DNA of 64,000 bases from Cryobacterium sp. HLT2-28 (lineage in GTDB: Bacteria; Actinomycetota; Actinomycetes; Actinomycetales; Microbacteriaceae). The first letter of the stretch is position 1; each line of letters begins with the position of its first letter. The notes below the pieces were generated by a model, which saw only the letters and a program-made list of their open reading frames with translations, did not search any database and was not told where the DNA came from. This document shows, piece by piece, positions 28,961-37,479 of this stretch. The DNA lies in NCBI RefSeq assembly GCF_004402495.1, contig NZ_SOFH01000009.1, forward strand, positions 62,001 to 126,000. Reading direction: 5' to 3'. The position numbers were made by a program, and so were the translations under genes.

Positions 28961-29997
28961 GCGTGGCTCCCAAGGGCGAGCCCCAGTGCGACGGAATAAG
29001 CGCCCCGAGTATTCTGTAATGCTTCTGCGTTGACGCCGCGCCCAAGCGTTACCGCCGCAGCGGGATCGGCCTCAAAGACCGGAAGTCGCGTCAACTCGCC
29101 CAGCGCGGTAACGAAGCCACGCAAATGGGCACCACCGCCAGTCAGGACAATCCTCGTCACTGGCATGTGGTTTCTCGTGTTGACGAAGTAGTTGACAGTG
29201 TTCCTCAGGCTGTTGAGCAGTTCGGCCGTCACCTCATGGATGATCGTGGCCGCCTGCGGATGCTCGGGCGCTGGATCTAGACCGATCGTGCGCTTCAGCA
29301 GCTCTGCCTCATCGGAGGTCAGACCCAGTCGAAGGACCATCGCTTGGGTGAGGTCTCCACCACCCGCGGGAATGAGTCGCACAAATTGCGGGACCCCGTT
29401 CAGCGTGACGACGACAGTGGTGGTCGCCAGACCGACGTCGATCTGCACAACCGCACCATCCGCTTGAGCACCCCTGTTGATTACCCGAGTCAGCGCGAAA
29501 GGAATCAGATCTACTTCCACGGGTGTAAGCCCAGCCAGCTGGACCGCCTTCACATTCCCCTGGACCGCGTCCTTGACGGCAGCGATCAGGAGCCCGTTTA
29601 CCTCCGGTCCGGATTCTCCTTCACTCTCTGAAACCGGATAAAAATCGAGCAGGGCGTCGGCCACCGGCACGGCGAGCAAGTCTTGCACCTGGAAGGGAAG
29701 CGACTCTCTGATGCGCTTGATCGGCATCTTTGGCACCGTGAGATCGCGTGCAAGCACGCGATGGTTCCCCATTCCGAGAACTACCTTTTTGCTCTTGAAA
29801 CCGCCTGCTGACCACAGGGTCTTGATTGCGGCCGAAACAGTGTTGGGCTCAACGACTTCCCCCCGGTTGACCGCACCTACGGGCAATTCCACGGCGTGGT
29901 AGCGAAGCAAGGTCGGCTTCCCCTTGCCTGCGTCACTCACCTCAGCCGCACGCACTCCGGACGTTCCGATGTCGATTCCTACGACACTTGTCGTCAT
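28957..29997 (-). CDS. pilM: Type IV pilus assembly ATPase-fold protein PilM
   Basis: A 346-residue actin/FtsA-like cytoplasmic protein: VVGIDIGTSGVRAAEV (phosphate-1), VVQIDVGLATTTVVV (phosphate-2) and IVLTGGGAHLRGF (adenosine motif). It binds the N-terminal motif of PilN. The start at 29997 is preceded by GGGAGA; 13 further codons upstream lack homology and would overlap pilD. Confidence 0.93.
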   Translation of the reverse strand: MTTSVVGIDIGTSGVRAAEVSDAGKGKPTLLRYHAVELPVGAVNRGEVVEPNTVSAAIKTLWSAGGFKSKKVVLGMGNHRVLARDLTVPKMPIKRIRESLPFQVQDLLAVPVADALLDFYPVSESEGESGPEVNGLLIAAVKDAVQGNVKAVQLAGLTPVEVDLIPFALTRVINRGAQADGAVVQIDVGLATTTVVVTLNGVPQFVRLIPAGGGDLTQAMVLRLGLTSDEAELLKRTIGLDPAPEHPQAATIIHEVTAELLNSLRNTVNYFVNTRNHMPVTRIVLTGGGAHLRGFVTALGELTRLPVFEADPAAAVTLGRGVNAEALQNTRGAYSVALGLALGSHA

Positions 29998-30022
29998 TGC
30001 TTCTCCCTCGCGAGTGCTGCGG

Positions 30023-30844
30023 TCATGCCAAACCAAAAAGCGACAAATAGCCGACGGCTATCTGTTCACCATAGAAGATGCCGAGCCATGCTCCCGCCAA
30101 CATCCATGGGCCAAACGGGATACCGCTTTTCCTGTTGGCCTGACGGGCGATGAGGAGCACGAGCGCAAACAGGCCGCCCAGTAGAAATGCTGAGAACGCC
30201 CCGACAGCGAGCTGGCCCCAACCGAACCATCCCAGGTAGAGACCGAGCAGCCCAGCGAGCTTCACGTCGCCCATCCCCATGCCGGCCGGGTAGGCCAGCG
30301 CCATGAGAAAGTACAGTGCGAATAGCCCGCCAGCCCCGATGATGGCCCCGATGAGCCGCCCGGGCTCGCCCGCCGCCACGGCTGCAGAGGTGAGCAACAC
30401 CGCACCCACCGGGTAGGCCGGCAGCACAATCCGATTGGGGAGGGTGTGCGTATCGAGATCAATCAACGCTAGGGCGACGCTCACCGCGGCCAGGTACAGC
30501 AAGGCCACGAGCGTGAGGATCATTGCGAGGGTCTCGCTTGTTGTCGTTGGGACCTGCACGGCGCGACCAGCCAGAACCCACCAGGCCACGGCGCCGAAGA
30601 AGACGGCTGTGCCCAGCTCAACGAGCGGGTACCGTGCCGAAATCTTGATCCCACAGTCCCTGCAGCGGCCCCACAACAGCAGCCAGGACAGCACGGGAAC
30701 GTTGTCGCGAGCACGGATCGGCCCGCCGCATCCGCCGCAGGCACTCGGTGGCGAGACGATGGACCGTTTGAGCGGCAACCGGTAGACGACGACATTGAGG
30801 AATGAACCGATCACGGAGCCGAACATCCCGATGAGAATGGCCAC
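30023..30844 (-). CDS. pilD: Prepilin peptidase / N-methyltransferase
   Basis: Aspartic membrane protease that cleaves prepilin leaders before F1 and methylates the new N-terminus. The 273 residues have C36-x2-C39 and C61-x2-C64 of the bifunctional cytoplasmic domain. The catalytic aspartates are D129 (LALIDLDTHTLPNRI) and D193 (GMGMGDVKLAG). About seven membrane helices. The start is a GTG at 30844, two bases past the preceding stop; an ATG at 30826 would delete part of the first helix. Its substrates are the five prepilin-type genes upstream. Confidence 0.93.
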   Translation of the reverse strand: MAILIGMFGSVIGSFLNVVVYRLPLKRSIVSPPSACGGCGGPIRARDNVPVLSWLLLWGRCRDCGIKISARYPLVELGTAVFFGAVAWWVLAGRAVQVPTTTSETLAMILTLVALLYLAAVSVALALIDLDTHTLPNRIVLPAYPVGAVLLTSAAVAAGEPGRLIGAIIGAGGLFALYFLMALAYPAGMGMGDVKLAGLLGLYLGWFGWGQLAVGAFSAFLLGGLFALVLLIARQANRKSGIPFGPWMLAGAWLGIFYGEQIAVGYLSLFGLA

Positions 30845-30845
30845 G

Positions 30846-32480
30846 CTAGCCCGCGTTGATGTTGCGAAGGGCGGTACGGATTCCCAGCACTCCCGTGCCG
30901 GGCAGGGTGATGCTCGTCGACGTGCCGTCGCTGAGGTTGACACCGGGGATGCCGATGGGCACGTAATTCAAAATGAACGCATTCGCGGTCTTGGTTCCCG
31001 CCGCGTAGATCTGACCCTGCCAGACATCGGCGGAGTTGGTGATCGTGCACGGCGAGTAGATCAGGGCGTTGACCCGCGCGCTGACCGTTGTGTGGCTTGC
31101 CATCTTGAAGGTCCCCCCGATTGGGCAGTCCGGAAACTGGTTTCCGCCGACTCCACGGTCCGGCGTGATGAGCCACATATTCCGAGTGTTGGCCACGTTC
31201 GACGACACGAAGTTGTTGTTGCCCAGGTTGAACGAGTTGGCGATGACCACGAGGTCGCTGGTGAGCGTCTGGGTGGAACTGAGCTTGGTGAAATCCAGCC
31301 CCGAGGATCCGCACGCGAGCCCGTTGAGCACCTTGGGCGTGGTCGACGCCAGCATGGCGGTCATGGCGCTCACGAACCCGGAATTGGTGCAGTCGGACAT
31401 CACAAATTCGGTGAACCCGCCGGGTGCCCAGTCGGACAGACTGTAGGGGTAGTCCACCCAGCCCGGCACGAAGGGAATGACCGGAGCGACGATGCCGGTC
31501 TTACCCGTGAGGGTTGACCCGATGATTGTCCCTCCCGCCGTGTTCAAAGTGCCGGCCACAATCACCGATCCTCCCACCGATCCGGATATCTTCGTGACTC
31601 CACCAGCGGGCCCCGCAACGATGTTCCCGCCGACCGCTCCCTGGACAAGAACCGGGCCACCAGCCAGCACATTGCCCTGGACAATCGCGGACGGAGCCAG
31701 CGACACAGACGGGTAGGCTCCGCTGTCGGCGCTCACGTTTCCGGTAACCGTGGCACTGTTCAGAGACACCGACCCCGAGGCATAAAGGTCCCCATCGATG
31801 AGGCACCCGCTGGCCAAGGACGCCCCACCCTGGCCGAGAATCACGCTGCCGTGAATCGTCGAGCCTGAGGTGCAGCTCGCGCTGCCGGACAGGTACTGGA
31901 TCGTGGCAGGGGTCGCGCTTGAGGAGTTGATATCGAGGTTGTTGACGGTGCTGTCCGTCTGGGAGAACGAGTAAATGGCCGCGCCCGACGCCGTAATCCA
32001 GGTAGGGGGTGTCGGCGTGTAGGGGTAGATCGCCTCGACTTTGCGTTTGTCCCCGGACGCATTACCAAGCATCCCCAGCGTGTTCGCTGATCCCTCGGAG
32101 ACGAGTTTGACCCTCTTGAATGCTGCCGATGTAGGACACCCGGCCACCCAGGACGTATCAACATCGCCCGTTGCAGATGCTGACAGCAGAGACGAAGACA
32201 CCGTGACGGTGAACACTGGTTCCGTGGCGGTAGGCCCATACTGCGGCTGGCACACCGAGGTCGCGAGCTTCGCCGCGGCGTAATCGATTCCCGCCTCGCC
32301 AGCGGCCTGTGCCTGCACTCCGGAGCGCGTCGAAGTGGTGTAGCCGACGGCGTACAGCGAGCTCGAGGTGATCGTTATTGCGATTATGGAAGCCACGGCC
32401 GTCAGTCCGAGGGCGACAAGCATGGCGCTTCCGCGTTCGTGACGCAAACGACCTGAGAGTTTGGCGATTACTAGAAGCAC
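30846..32480 (-). CDS. PilX-like pilus protein with bactofilin-like beta-helix
   Basis: A 544-residue protein. The N-terminus has a single hydrophobic helix (about 18-40, SAMLVALGLTAVASIIAIT) preceded by RHERG, as in PilX/DUF4900-type pilus-associated proteins; it lacks the canonical GFTLIE cleavage box. Residues about 190-330 are a glycine-rich repeat of short strands (GSVILGQ; GDLYASGSVSLN; GNVSADS; GNVLAGGPV; GNIVAGP; GSVIVAGTLN) resembling polymer-forming (bactofilin) beta-helices. The C-terminal third has several cysteines. The GTG at 32480, inside the preceding gene, has GGTGAG upstream. It lies between prepilins and pilD, suggesting a tip or minor pilus subunit. Confidence 0.78.
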   Translation of the reverse strand: MLLVIAKLSGRLRHERGSAMLVALGLTAVASIIAITITSSSLYAVGYTTSTRSGVQAQAAGEAGIDYAAAKLATSVCQPQYGPTATEPVFTVTVSSSLLSASATGDVDTSWVAGCPTSAAFKRVKLVSEGSANTLGMLGNASGDKRKVEAIYPYTPTPPTWITASGAAIYSFSQTDSTVNNLDINSSSATPATIQYLSGSASCTSGSTIHGSVILGQGGASLASGCLIDGDLYASGSVSLNSATVTGNVSADSGAYPSVSLAPSAIVQGNVLAGGPVLVQGAVGGNIVAGPAGGVTKISGSVGGSVIVAGTLNTAGGTIIGSTLTGKTGIVAPVIPFVPGWVDYPYSLSDWAPGGFTEFVMSDCTNSGFVSAMTAMLASTTPKVLNGLACGSSGLDFTKLSSTQTLTSDLVVIANSFNLGNNNFVSSNVANTRNMWLITPDRGVGGNQFPDCPIGGTFKMASHTTVSARVNALIYSPCTITNSADVWQGQIYAAGTKTANAFILNYVPIGIPGVNLSDGTSTSITLPGTGVLGIRTALRNINAG

Positions 32481-33064
32481 GGTGCGCTCACCATCGATAT
32501 CTGTGGGGTATAGGTCGTCGTATTGATCAAAACGTACGGGTGGGCCCCGGCCGCAACACTGAACTTCAGGTCTACGCGGGAACCGCTGGGGGCGTTGAAG
32601 ACTCGCGCGGTCACAGGGTCTGCCGGACTCACCCCGCTTCCCAATAGGGACCACACGCCCTGGGGGCCACCGGCGGGCACAGTAATGAGGGAGGCCGGGG
32701 ACGAGGTCCTCTTCGTGTAGACGGAACCGCCGTTGAGAGGGGTGTAAAACCAAGCCTGGCACGATGCCGCCGTCGAAGTGGGATCGGTTCCGATGGTACG
32801 AACGACCAGCAACTGGGTGCCGGCTACGGCATCAGTCACGACCGTGACCGCTGAGGCGTTTCGCACGCCGGCCTGTACCGAGCGCGCAATCTGCTGGGCG
32901 GTAGTTGAGGCGTTCGTGACGGACTGAGTTGTCTCCTGTGTTCGCAGGCCGTTGATCAACAGCCCGCCGGCGACGAACAGCACCAGTACGAGCAACGCCA
33001 TGTAGATCAGAAGTTCAGCCAGCGAGAATCCCCATTCGCGGTTCTGTGCTGCGTGCTGCTCCAT
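32471..33064 (-). CDS. Minor prepilin, PilW/PulJ-like
   Basis: A 197-residue type IV prepilin: a short basic leader then WGFSLAELLIYMALLVLVLF, that is G|FSLAE with the conserved glutamate at +5 and a long hydrophobic helix. The globular part has two cysteines (SCQAWF and the penultimate-residue region APCF) likely to form a disulfide. It starts two bases after the upstream gene's stop and overlaps the next gene by ten bases. Minor pilins prime assembly. Confidence 0.85.
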   Translation of the reverse strand: MEQHAAQNREWGFSLAELLIYMALLVLVLFVAGGLLINGLRTQETTQSVTNASTTAQQIARSVQAGVRNASAVTVVTDAVAGTQLLVVRTIGTDPTSTAASCQAWFYTPLNGGSVYTKRTSSPASLITVPAGGPQGVWSLLGSGVSPADPVTARVFNAPSGSRVDLKFSVAAGAHPYVLINTTTYTPQISMVSAPCF

Positions 33065-33066
33065 GG

Positions 33067-33522
33067 CTAGTACCCCCCCGAAGCGACGAAGATGAGCGTG
33101 CTGGCGGAGGCAGTGGAATTGGGATATCCGACCTGGGTGACTGACACTCTCACCCGAACGTACCCCGCCGTCAGGCTCGCTGTGCAGCCGCTGAAGGTGT
33201 CCCAGACGGGCTGCAACACGACGCCGCGCGGATCGACGACCGGAGCCTGGGTGAGAGCGAGAAACGACTGGATGTCGGTGCAGCTCGGTGTCGTGGATGT
33301 GACCGAACGCACAGCGCGGGCCGCCTCGATCTGCATATTGACGATCTGAGCCGCGGTGGCAATCGTCGTGTTTCTAGCCGTGAACTGCAGATTCGTGATG
33401 AGTATGGGGGCGAAGGAGATGATGAGCAGGCCCAGTAGAAACATGGACACAACGATTTCAATAATGCCGAAACCGCGCTCGTCGTCGTTAGCCTGCGTGC
33501 GCCGGCCGGGCTGGTCGTTCAT
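33067..33522 (-). CDS. Minor prepilin, PilV-like
   Basis: A 151-residue prepilin. The leader ends NDDERG and the mature part begins FGIIEIVVSMFLLGLLIISF, with E at +5. Two cysteines (PSCTD and SGCTA) are positioned for a disulfide. The start at 33522 follows GCGAGG; the longer upstream frame overlaps the pilA stop region and has no homology. It belongs to the block of pilin genes. Confidence 0.85.
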   Translation of the reverse strand: MNDQPGRRTQANDDERGFGIIEIVVSMFLLGLLIISFAPILITNLQFTARNTTIATAAQIVNMQIEAARAVRSVTSTTPSCTDIQSFLALTQAPVVDPRGVVLQPVWDTFSGCTASLTAGYVRVRVSVTQVGYPNSTASASTLIFVASGGY

Positions 33523-33602
33523 CCGTGCCTCGCTTGGATGTCGGGTATCCGTGGGTTTCGTGACTCCTGGCCGTGCGGCACTGGAGCCCACATAAATGGG
33601 GG

Positions 33603-34082
33603 TCACTGAGTGAGCACTCCGGTGGCCGAACACGCGGTGAACGCGCAGGACGCGACGCCCGAGACATGACTGGCACCGACCTTCGCGCCGGTCGTGGAGA
33701 CTGCATAAACGCAGAAGTCCGTTGAGGCACCAGTGCCCTTAGTGAGCACGGGGATGGAACCCGGAGAGACATAGTTATTGTCGGTGGCCAGCGGAGAAAC
33801 ATACCCGTATTTCGCGGGCAAACTGGCCACGTCGGCGGGAAGGGAACCCTCGCTATCCGTCGCGTACGCGACGACGGCGGTCTTGGCATTGCGCACGTCC
33901 GACTTCACGGCACTGTCCACGGCGTTGTTCTGAATGCCCAGGTACACCGGGACGGCGATTGCGGACAATATGCCGATGATGATGACGACGACGAGGAGCT
34001 CAATCAGGGTGAAGCCCTGCACGCCCTGCGACAAGCGCCCGCGACGAGCAGCCGGGGCGCGCGAGACGCTGGAAGTCATCAT
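33603..34082 (-). CDS. pilA: Type IV major-type pilin (copy 2)
   Basis: A 159-residue prepilin. Leader of about 23 residues ending QGVQG, then FTLIELLVVVIIIGILSAIA, the type IVa signature with E5. VKSDVRNAKTAVVAYATDSEG continues the helix. Two cysteines near the C-terminus (FCVYAVS and ASCAFTACS region) can close a D-loop. The N-terminal half is nearly identical to the pilin at 34187-34666, while the C-terminal half differs. Two ATGs in a row (34082, 34079) follow GGAACGG. Confidence 0.9.
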   Translation of the reverse strand: MMTSSVSRAPAARRGRLSQGVQGFTLIELLVVVIIIGILSAIAVPVYLGIQNNAVDSAVKSDVRNAKTAVVAYATDSEGSLPADVASLPAKYGYVSPLATDNNYVSPGSIPVLTKGTGASTDFCVYAVSTTGAKVGASHVSGVASCAFTACSATGVLTQ

Positions 34083-34186
34083 CTCTATCCGTTCCTGAGT
34101 AGTGAAAGGGCAAAGGTGAGCATGCCCACTACCGAGCGGTGACCTGGGGGCACTGTGAGGCACCCCCAGGTCGATGCGGCCGATTG

Positions 34187-34666
34187 TTACGGGGTGAGTA
34201 CTCCGCCTGCGCTGCACGCGGTCGTCGCGCTGGAGACGATGCCGGAGATGTCGCTGGCGCCGATCTTGGTGCCGGTCACCGCAGTGGCAATGATGCAGAA
34301 TGCGCTACCGGAAAACGAAAGCGTGGGAAGCCCGGCGGCGGAGGTGTAGTTCCCGCCAGTTCCTGCCGGCGCGACGTAGCCGTACTTCGACGGCAGGGCG
34401 CTGAGGGTGGCAGGAAGCGCGCCGTTGTTGTCGGTCGCGTATGCCGCGATAGCGGTCTTGGCGTTGGCCACATCCGACTTCACGGCGCTGTCCTTGGCGT
34501 TGTTCTGGATGCCCAGGTACACCGGGATGGCGATCGCGGCGAGGATGCCGATGATGATCACGACGACGAGGAGCTCGATCAGGGTGAAGCCCTTTTCGCT
34601 CTTCTGGAGGGAATTACGGCGGCTGTTGAGCCCGCCCATGATGCGAGAAACCATGAGGATGTCCAT
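34187..34666 (-). CDS. pilA: Type IV major-type pilin (copy 1)
   Basis: A 155-159 residue prepilin, depending on start (34666, or 34654 which has GGA at better distance). The leader ends SEKG and the mature form begins FTLIELLVVVIIIGILAAIA. SDVANAKTAIAAYATDNNG, and C-terminal cysteines in FCIIATA and TTACSAGG, are seen. It is the first pilin after pilC and has its own candidate promoter (34725-34753) behind a hairpin (34763-34792), as expected for the abundant subunit. Confidence 0.92.
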   Translation of the reverse strand: MDILMVSRIMGGLNSRRNSLQKSEKGFTLIELLVVVIIIGILAAIAIPVYLGIQNNAKDSAVKSDVANAKTAIAAYATDNNGALPATLSALPSKYGYVAPAGTGGNYTSAAGLPTLSFSGSAFCIIATAVTGTKIGASDISGIVSSATTACSAGGVLTP

Positions 34667-34724
34667 TTCAATCTAGTGCTGCTGTGGGCGGGAATTCCGG
34701 ATCAGATGATCCAGCATGGTACTC

Positions 34725-34753
34725 ATGATATTGAGAGAAATCTCCCAGAAGAA
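34725..34753 (-). promoter_or_regulatory. Candidate promoter for the pilin genes
   Basis: Minus-strand TTCTTC (34753-34748), 17-base spacer, TATCAT (34730-34725). The -10 matches the consensus at five of six positions and the -35 is weak. The position, after pilC and about 60-70 bases before the first pilin start, supports separate transcription of the pilins. Confidence 0.4.
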
Positions 34754-34762
34754 TCCCGCCAA

Positions 34763-34792
34763 TGGGGGGGTATACACCGATACTCCCCCCCA
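34763..34792 (-). terminator. G/C-tract hairpin between pilC and pilA
   Basis: Eight-base arms tggggggg (34763-34770) and ccccccca (34785-34792) around a 14-base loop, 41 bases beyond the pilC stop. There is no U-tract. It could terminate or attenuate the pilBTC message just ahead of the pilA promoter. Confidence 0.45.
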
Positions 34793-34833
34793 GTTGTAGG
34801 GATGGGGAGAGCGACACCCCCCCACTTCGGGGA

Positions 34834-36063
34834 CTACTTGATCAGTGTCGAGATGTTGAAGATCGGCAGGTATAGGGCGACTATCATGCCTCCGACCACG
34901 ACGCCGAGGAAGGCGACCATTAGAGGTTCGATCATGGCGGTCAGTTGCTCGGTGGCGGACTCAACTTCCTGATCGTAGAAATCCGCGATCTTGTTCAGCA
35001 TCTGCTCGAGGGAACCGGAGTCCTCACCAACGGAGATCATCTGGGTCACCATGTTTGGAAACACGGGCTCCTGGGCAAGGGGACCGCCAATGGAATGTCC
35101 CTGGCGTACCGAGTCGGCCACCTTGACCAGTGCCTGCTCGACCACCCAGTTGCCCGAGGTCTCACCGACGATGTGAAGGGCCTGAAGGATGGGTACGCCG
35201 GCGCCAATCATATTCGCGAAGTTGCGACTAAATCGAGCGACCGCGATCTTCTTGAGCAGCTGCCCGAAGACCGGCAGCTTCAACTTGAGCGGATCAAGGA
35301 ACTTGCGCACACGTTCCGTGTTCTTATTGCGCGGCCACCAAATCGCAAAGGCGATCCCGATCACGACGAGAATCGGAGCGATGTAAATCATCGACCGGGA
35401 CAGATACACGAGCATCATCGTGGGGAGCGGGAGTTGCCCACCCAGATTCGTAAACATGTTCTCGAATACCGGAACGATGAAAATCAGCATCGCGACGACA
35501 GATACCAGGGACATGACAAGCACGATCACGGGATAGGTCATCGCAGACTTAATCGTGCCTCGCAGTTTGACCTCCTTTTCGAAGTTTTCGGCGATCGAAT
35601 CCAGGGAACCCTCCAGGAAACCGCCGGTCTCACCCGCCCGAACCATGTTCACCATCAAAGGCGGGAACGATTTGGAATGCTGCGCCATTGCATCGGAGAT
35701 GGACACACCAGTCTCGACGTCATCCCTAACCGCAACGAGAATTTTAGTGAGCGGCTTACTCTCGGTTTGTTCGGCGAGAATGTTGAGCGTTCGCAAAAGG
35801 GAAAGTCCCGCCCCGATCATGGTTGCCATCTGCCGGCTCATGATCGCCAGGTCCTTCAGGCTCACGCCTTTGCTGAAACCAGGAATGTTGATTTCTCGGC
35901 TCAGCCCGCTCCCTTCCGGGACGACGACCATGGAGATTGGTGATAGCCCCATGGCGCGGAGGCGCGACATTGCCACGCTTTCAGACGAGGCATCCAGACG
36001 CCCCTTGACGGCTTTGCCAGCCGCGTCACGAGCCTTGTATGCGTAGGCAAGGTTCGATGCCAC
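34834..36063 (-). CDS. pilC: Type IV pilus inner-membrane platform protein PilC
   Basis: A 409-residue GspF-family protein with two T2SSF domains (about 70-195 and 275-400). Three membrane segments lie near 172-195, 222-245 and 380-400. The N-terminal YAYKARDAAGKAVKGRLDA and FPPLMVNMVRAGETGGFLEG are typical PilC sequences. It links the PilB/PilT motors to pilin insertion. The GTG start overlaps the pilT stop by one base. Confidence 0.95.
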   Translation of the reverse strand: MASNLAYAYKARDAAGKAVKGRLDASSESVAMSRLRAMGLSPISMVVVPEGSGLSREINIPGFSKGVSLKDLAIMSRQMATMIGAGLSLLRTLNILAEQTESKPLTKILVAVRDDVETGVSISDAMAQHSKSFPPLMVNMVRAGETGGFLEGSLDSIAENFEKEVKLRGTIKSAMTYPVIVLVMSLVSVVAMLIFIVPVFENMFTNLGGQLPLPTMMLVYLSRSMIYIAPILVVIGIAFAIWWPRNKNTERVRKFLDPLKLKLPVFGQLLKKIAVARFSRNFANMIGAGVPILQALHIVGETSGNWVVEQALVKVADSVRQGHSIGGPLAQEPVFPNMVTQMISVGEDSGSLEQMLNKIADFYDQEVESATEQLTAMIEPLMVAFLGVVVGGMIVALYLPIFNISTLIK

Positions 36064-37460
36064 TAACGGCCCCTGGGCGAGTAGGAGTCGCCGAAGTCGA
36101 TTCCGCCGGCTGACATGGCGTTCACGGACGCCTCGGTCGGATCGACGCGCCGGATCAGCTGCGCGAGGCCTTCGAGGTCCTGCGCCTTCTCCTCGGCCGA
36201 CGCCCGGGTGATCGAGCCCGCGTCCACAAGCTCGGCGAGGTGCTGATCCATCGTGTGCATGCCCAGGGCGCGACCGGCCTGCATCGACGACGCGATCTGG
36301 TAGGTCTTTCCTTCGCGAATCAGGTTCGCAACCGCCGGCGTGGTGACCATGACCTCTGTGGCGACGACCCGGCCACCGCCGACCTTCTTGACCAGGGTCT
36401 GACAGACCACGCCCTGCAGGGTGGCGGCGAGCTGGGCGCGCACCTGCCCCTGTTGGTGCGGCGGGAACACGTCGATGACACGGTCTATGGTCTGGGCCGC
36501 GGACTGCGTGTGCAGGGTGGCGAAGACGAGGTGGCCGGTCTCGGCGGCGGTCAGGGCGACCGAGATCGTCTCCAGGTCGCGCAGCTCGCCGATCAGGATC
36601 ACGTCGGGGTCCTGGCGCAGCACGTGCTTCAGCGCGGCGGCGAAGCTCTTGGTGTCGTGGCCCACCTCGCGCTGGTTGACCAGGGATTTCTGGTGCTTGT
36701 GCAGGAACTCGATCGGGTCCTCGACCGTCACGATGTGGTCGGCGCGGGTGCGGTTGACCAGGTCGATGAGGGCCGCCAGGGTGGTCGACTTGCCCGAACC
36801 AGTCGGGCCGGTCACCAGCACGAGGCCACGGGGCAGCTTGGCGAACTGACTCACGGTCTCGGGGATGCCGAGCTCTTTCAGCGGCTTGATCTCGCGCGGG
36901 ATCAGCCGGAACGCCCCGCCGATCGAGTTGCGCTGGTAATAGTAGTTGACGCGAAAGCGCGCGCCGCCCGCGGTGTAGGCGAAGTCGAGCTCGAGCTCTT
37001 CCTCGAACTGTGCGCGCTGCTTGGCCGAGAGGATGCTGTAGAGCGCCGAAGTGACCTTGTCACCCATCCAGCGGGACTCACCCTCGATCGGCCGGAGGCC
37101 ACCGTCGACGCGGATGCTCGGCGGGGCGCCGACCGTGATGTGCAGGTCGGACGCACCGGTGTCGAGCACCTCGGCCAGTGCATTCAGCAGATCGAGGTCC
37201 GAGACCTCGTTGTCGGTGCTCCTGGTGCGGGAGCGACGCCCTGTTGTCTCGACCGGCCCGGTGTCCGAGTCCACCGGAAGAACGGCGGTCTCTAGAAGAT
37301 GGGCCTGCGGGACATCCGTGACAGGCGCTGCAACAGCCGGGATCTCCGCAACCTCGTCAACGGACTCGTCGAGGTCGTCTGGTTCGGCATCGCCGAGGCT
37401 CCAGCTGCCTCCCGCTGTTCCCGGCGGTGTCACCGGAATTTCATAGATGGGCTGGCTCAT
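36063..37460 (-). CDS. pilT: Pilus retraction ATPase PilT
   Basis: A 465-residue hexameric ATPase that depolymerises pili. The core (about 95-440) has Walker A GPTGSGKSTTLAAL, the Asp box, Walker B VILIGELRDLETI, the His box HLVFATLHTQSA and the retraction motif region PAVANLIREGKTYQI. About 90 N-terminal residues, acidic and disordered, precede the domain; typical PilT is about 345-370 residues. It lies between pilB and pilC, as in other T4aP clusters. Confidence 0.94.
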   Translation of the reverse strand: MSQPIYEIPVTPPGTAGGSWSLGDAEPDDLDESVDEVAEIPAVAAPVTDVPQAHLLETAVLPVDSDTGPVETTGRRSRTRSTDNEVSDLDLLNALAEVLDTGASDLHITVGAPPSIRVDGGLRPIEGESRWMGDKVTSALYSILSAKQRAQFEEELELDFAYTAGGARFRVNYYYQRNSIGGAFRLIPREIKPLKELGIPETVSQFAKLPRGLVLVTGPTGSGKSTTLAALIDLVNRTRADHIVTVEDPIEFLHKHQKSLVNQREVGHDTKSFAAALKHVLRQDPDVILIGELRDLETISVALTAAETGHLVFATLHTQSAAQTIDRVIDVFPPHQQGQVRAQLAATLQGVVCQTLVKKVGGGRVVATEVMVTTPAVANLIREGKTYQIASSMQAGRALGMHTMDQHLAELVDAGSITRASAEEKAQDLEGLAQLIRRVDPTEASVNAMSAGGIDFGDSYSPRGR

Positions 37461-37479
37461 GCAGATGTCCCCTTCAGCA

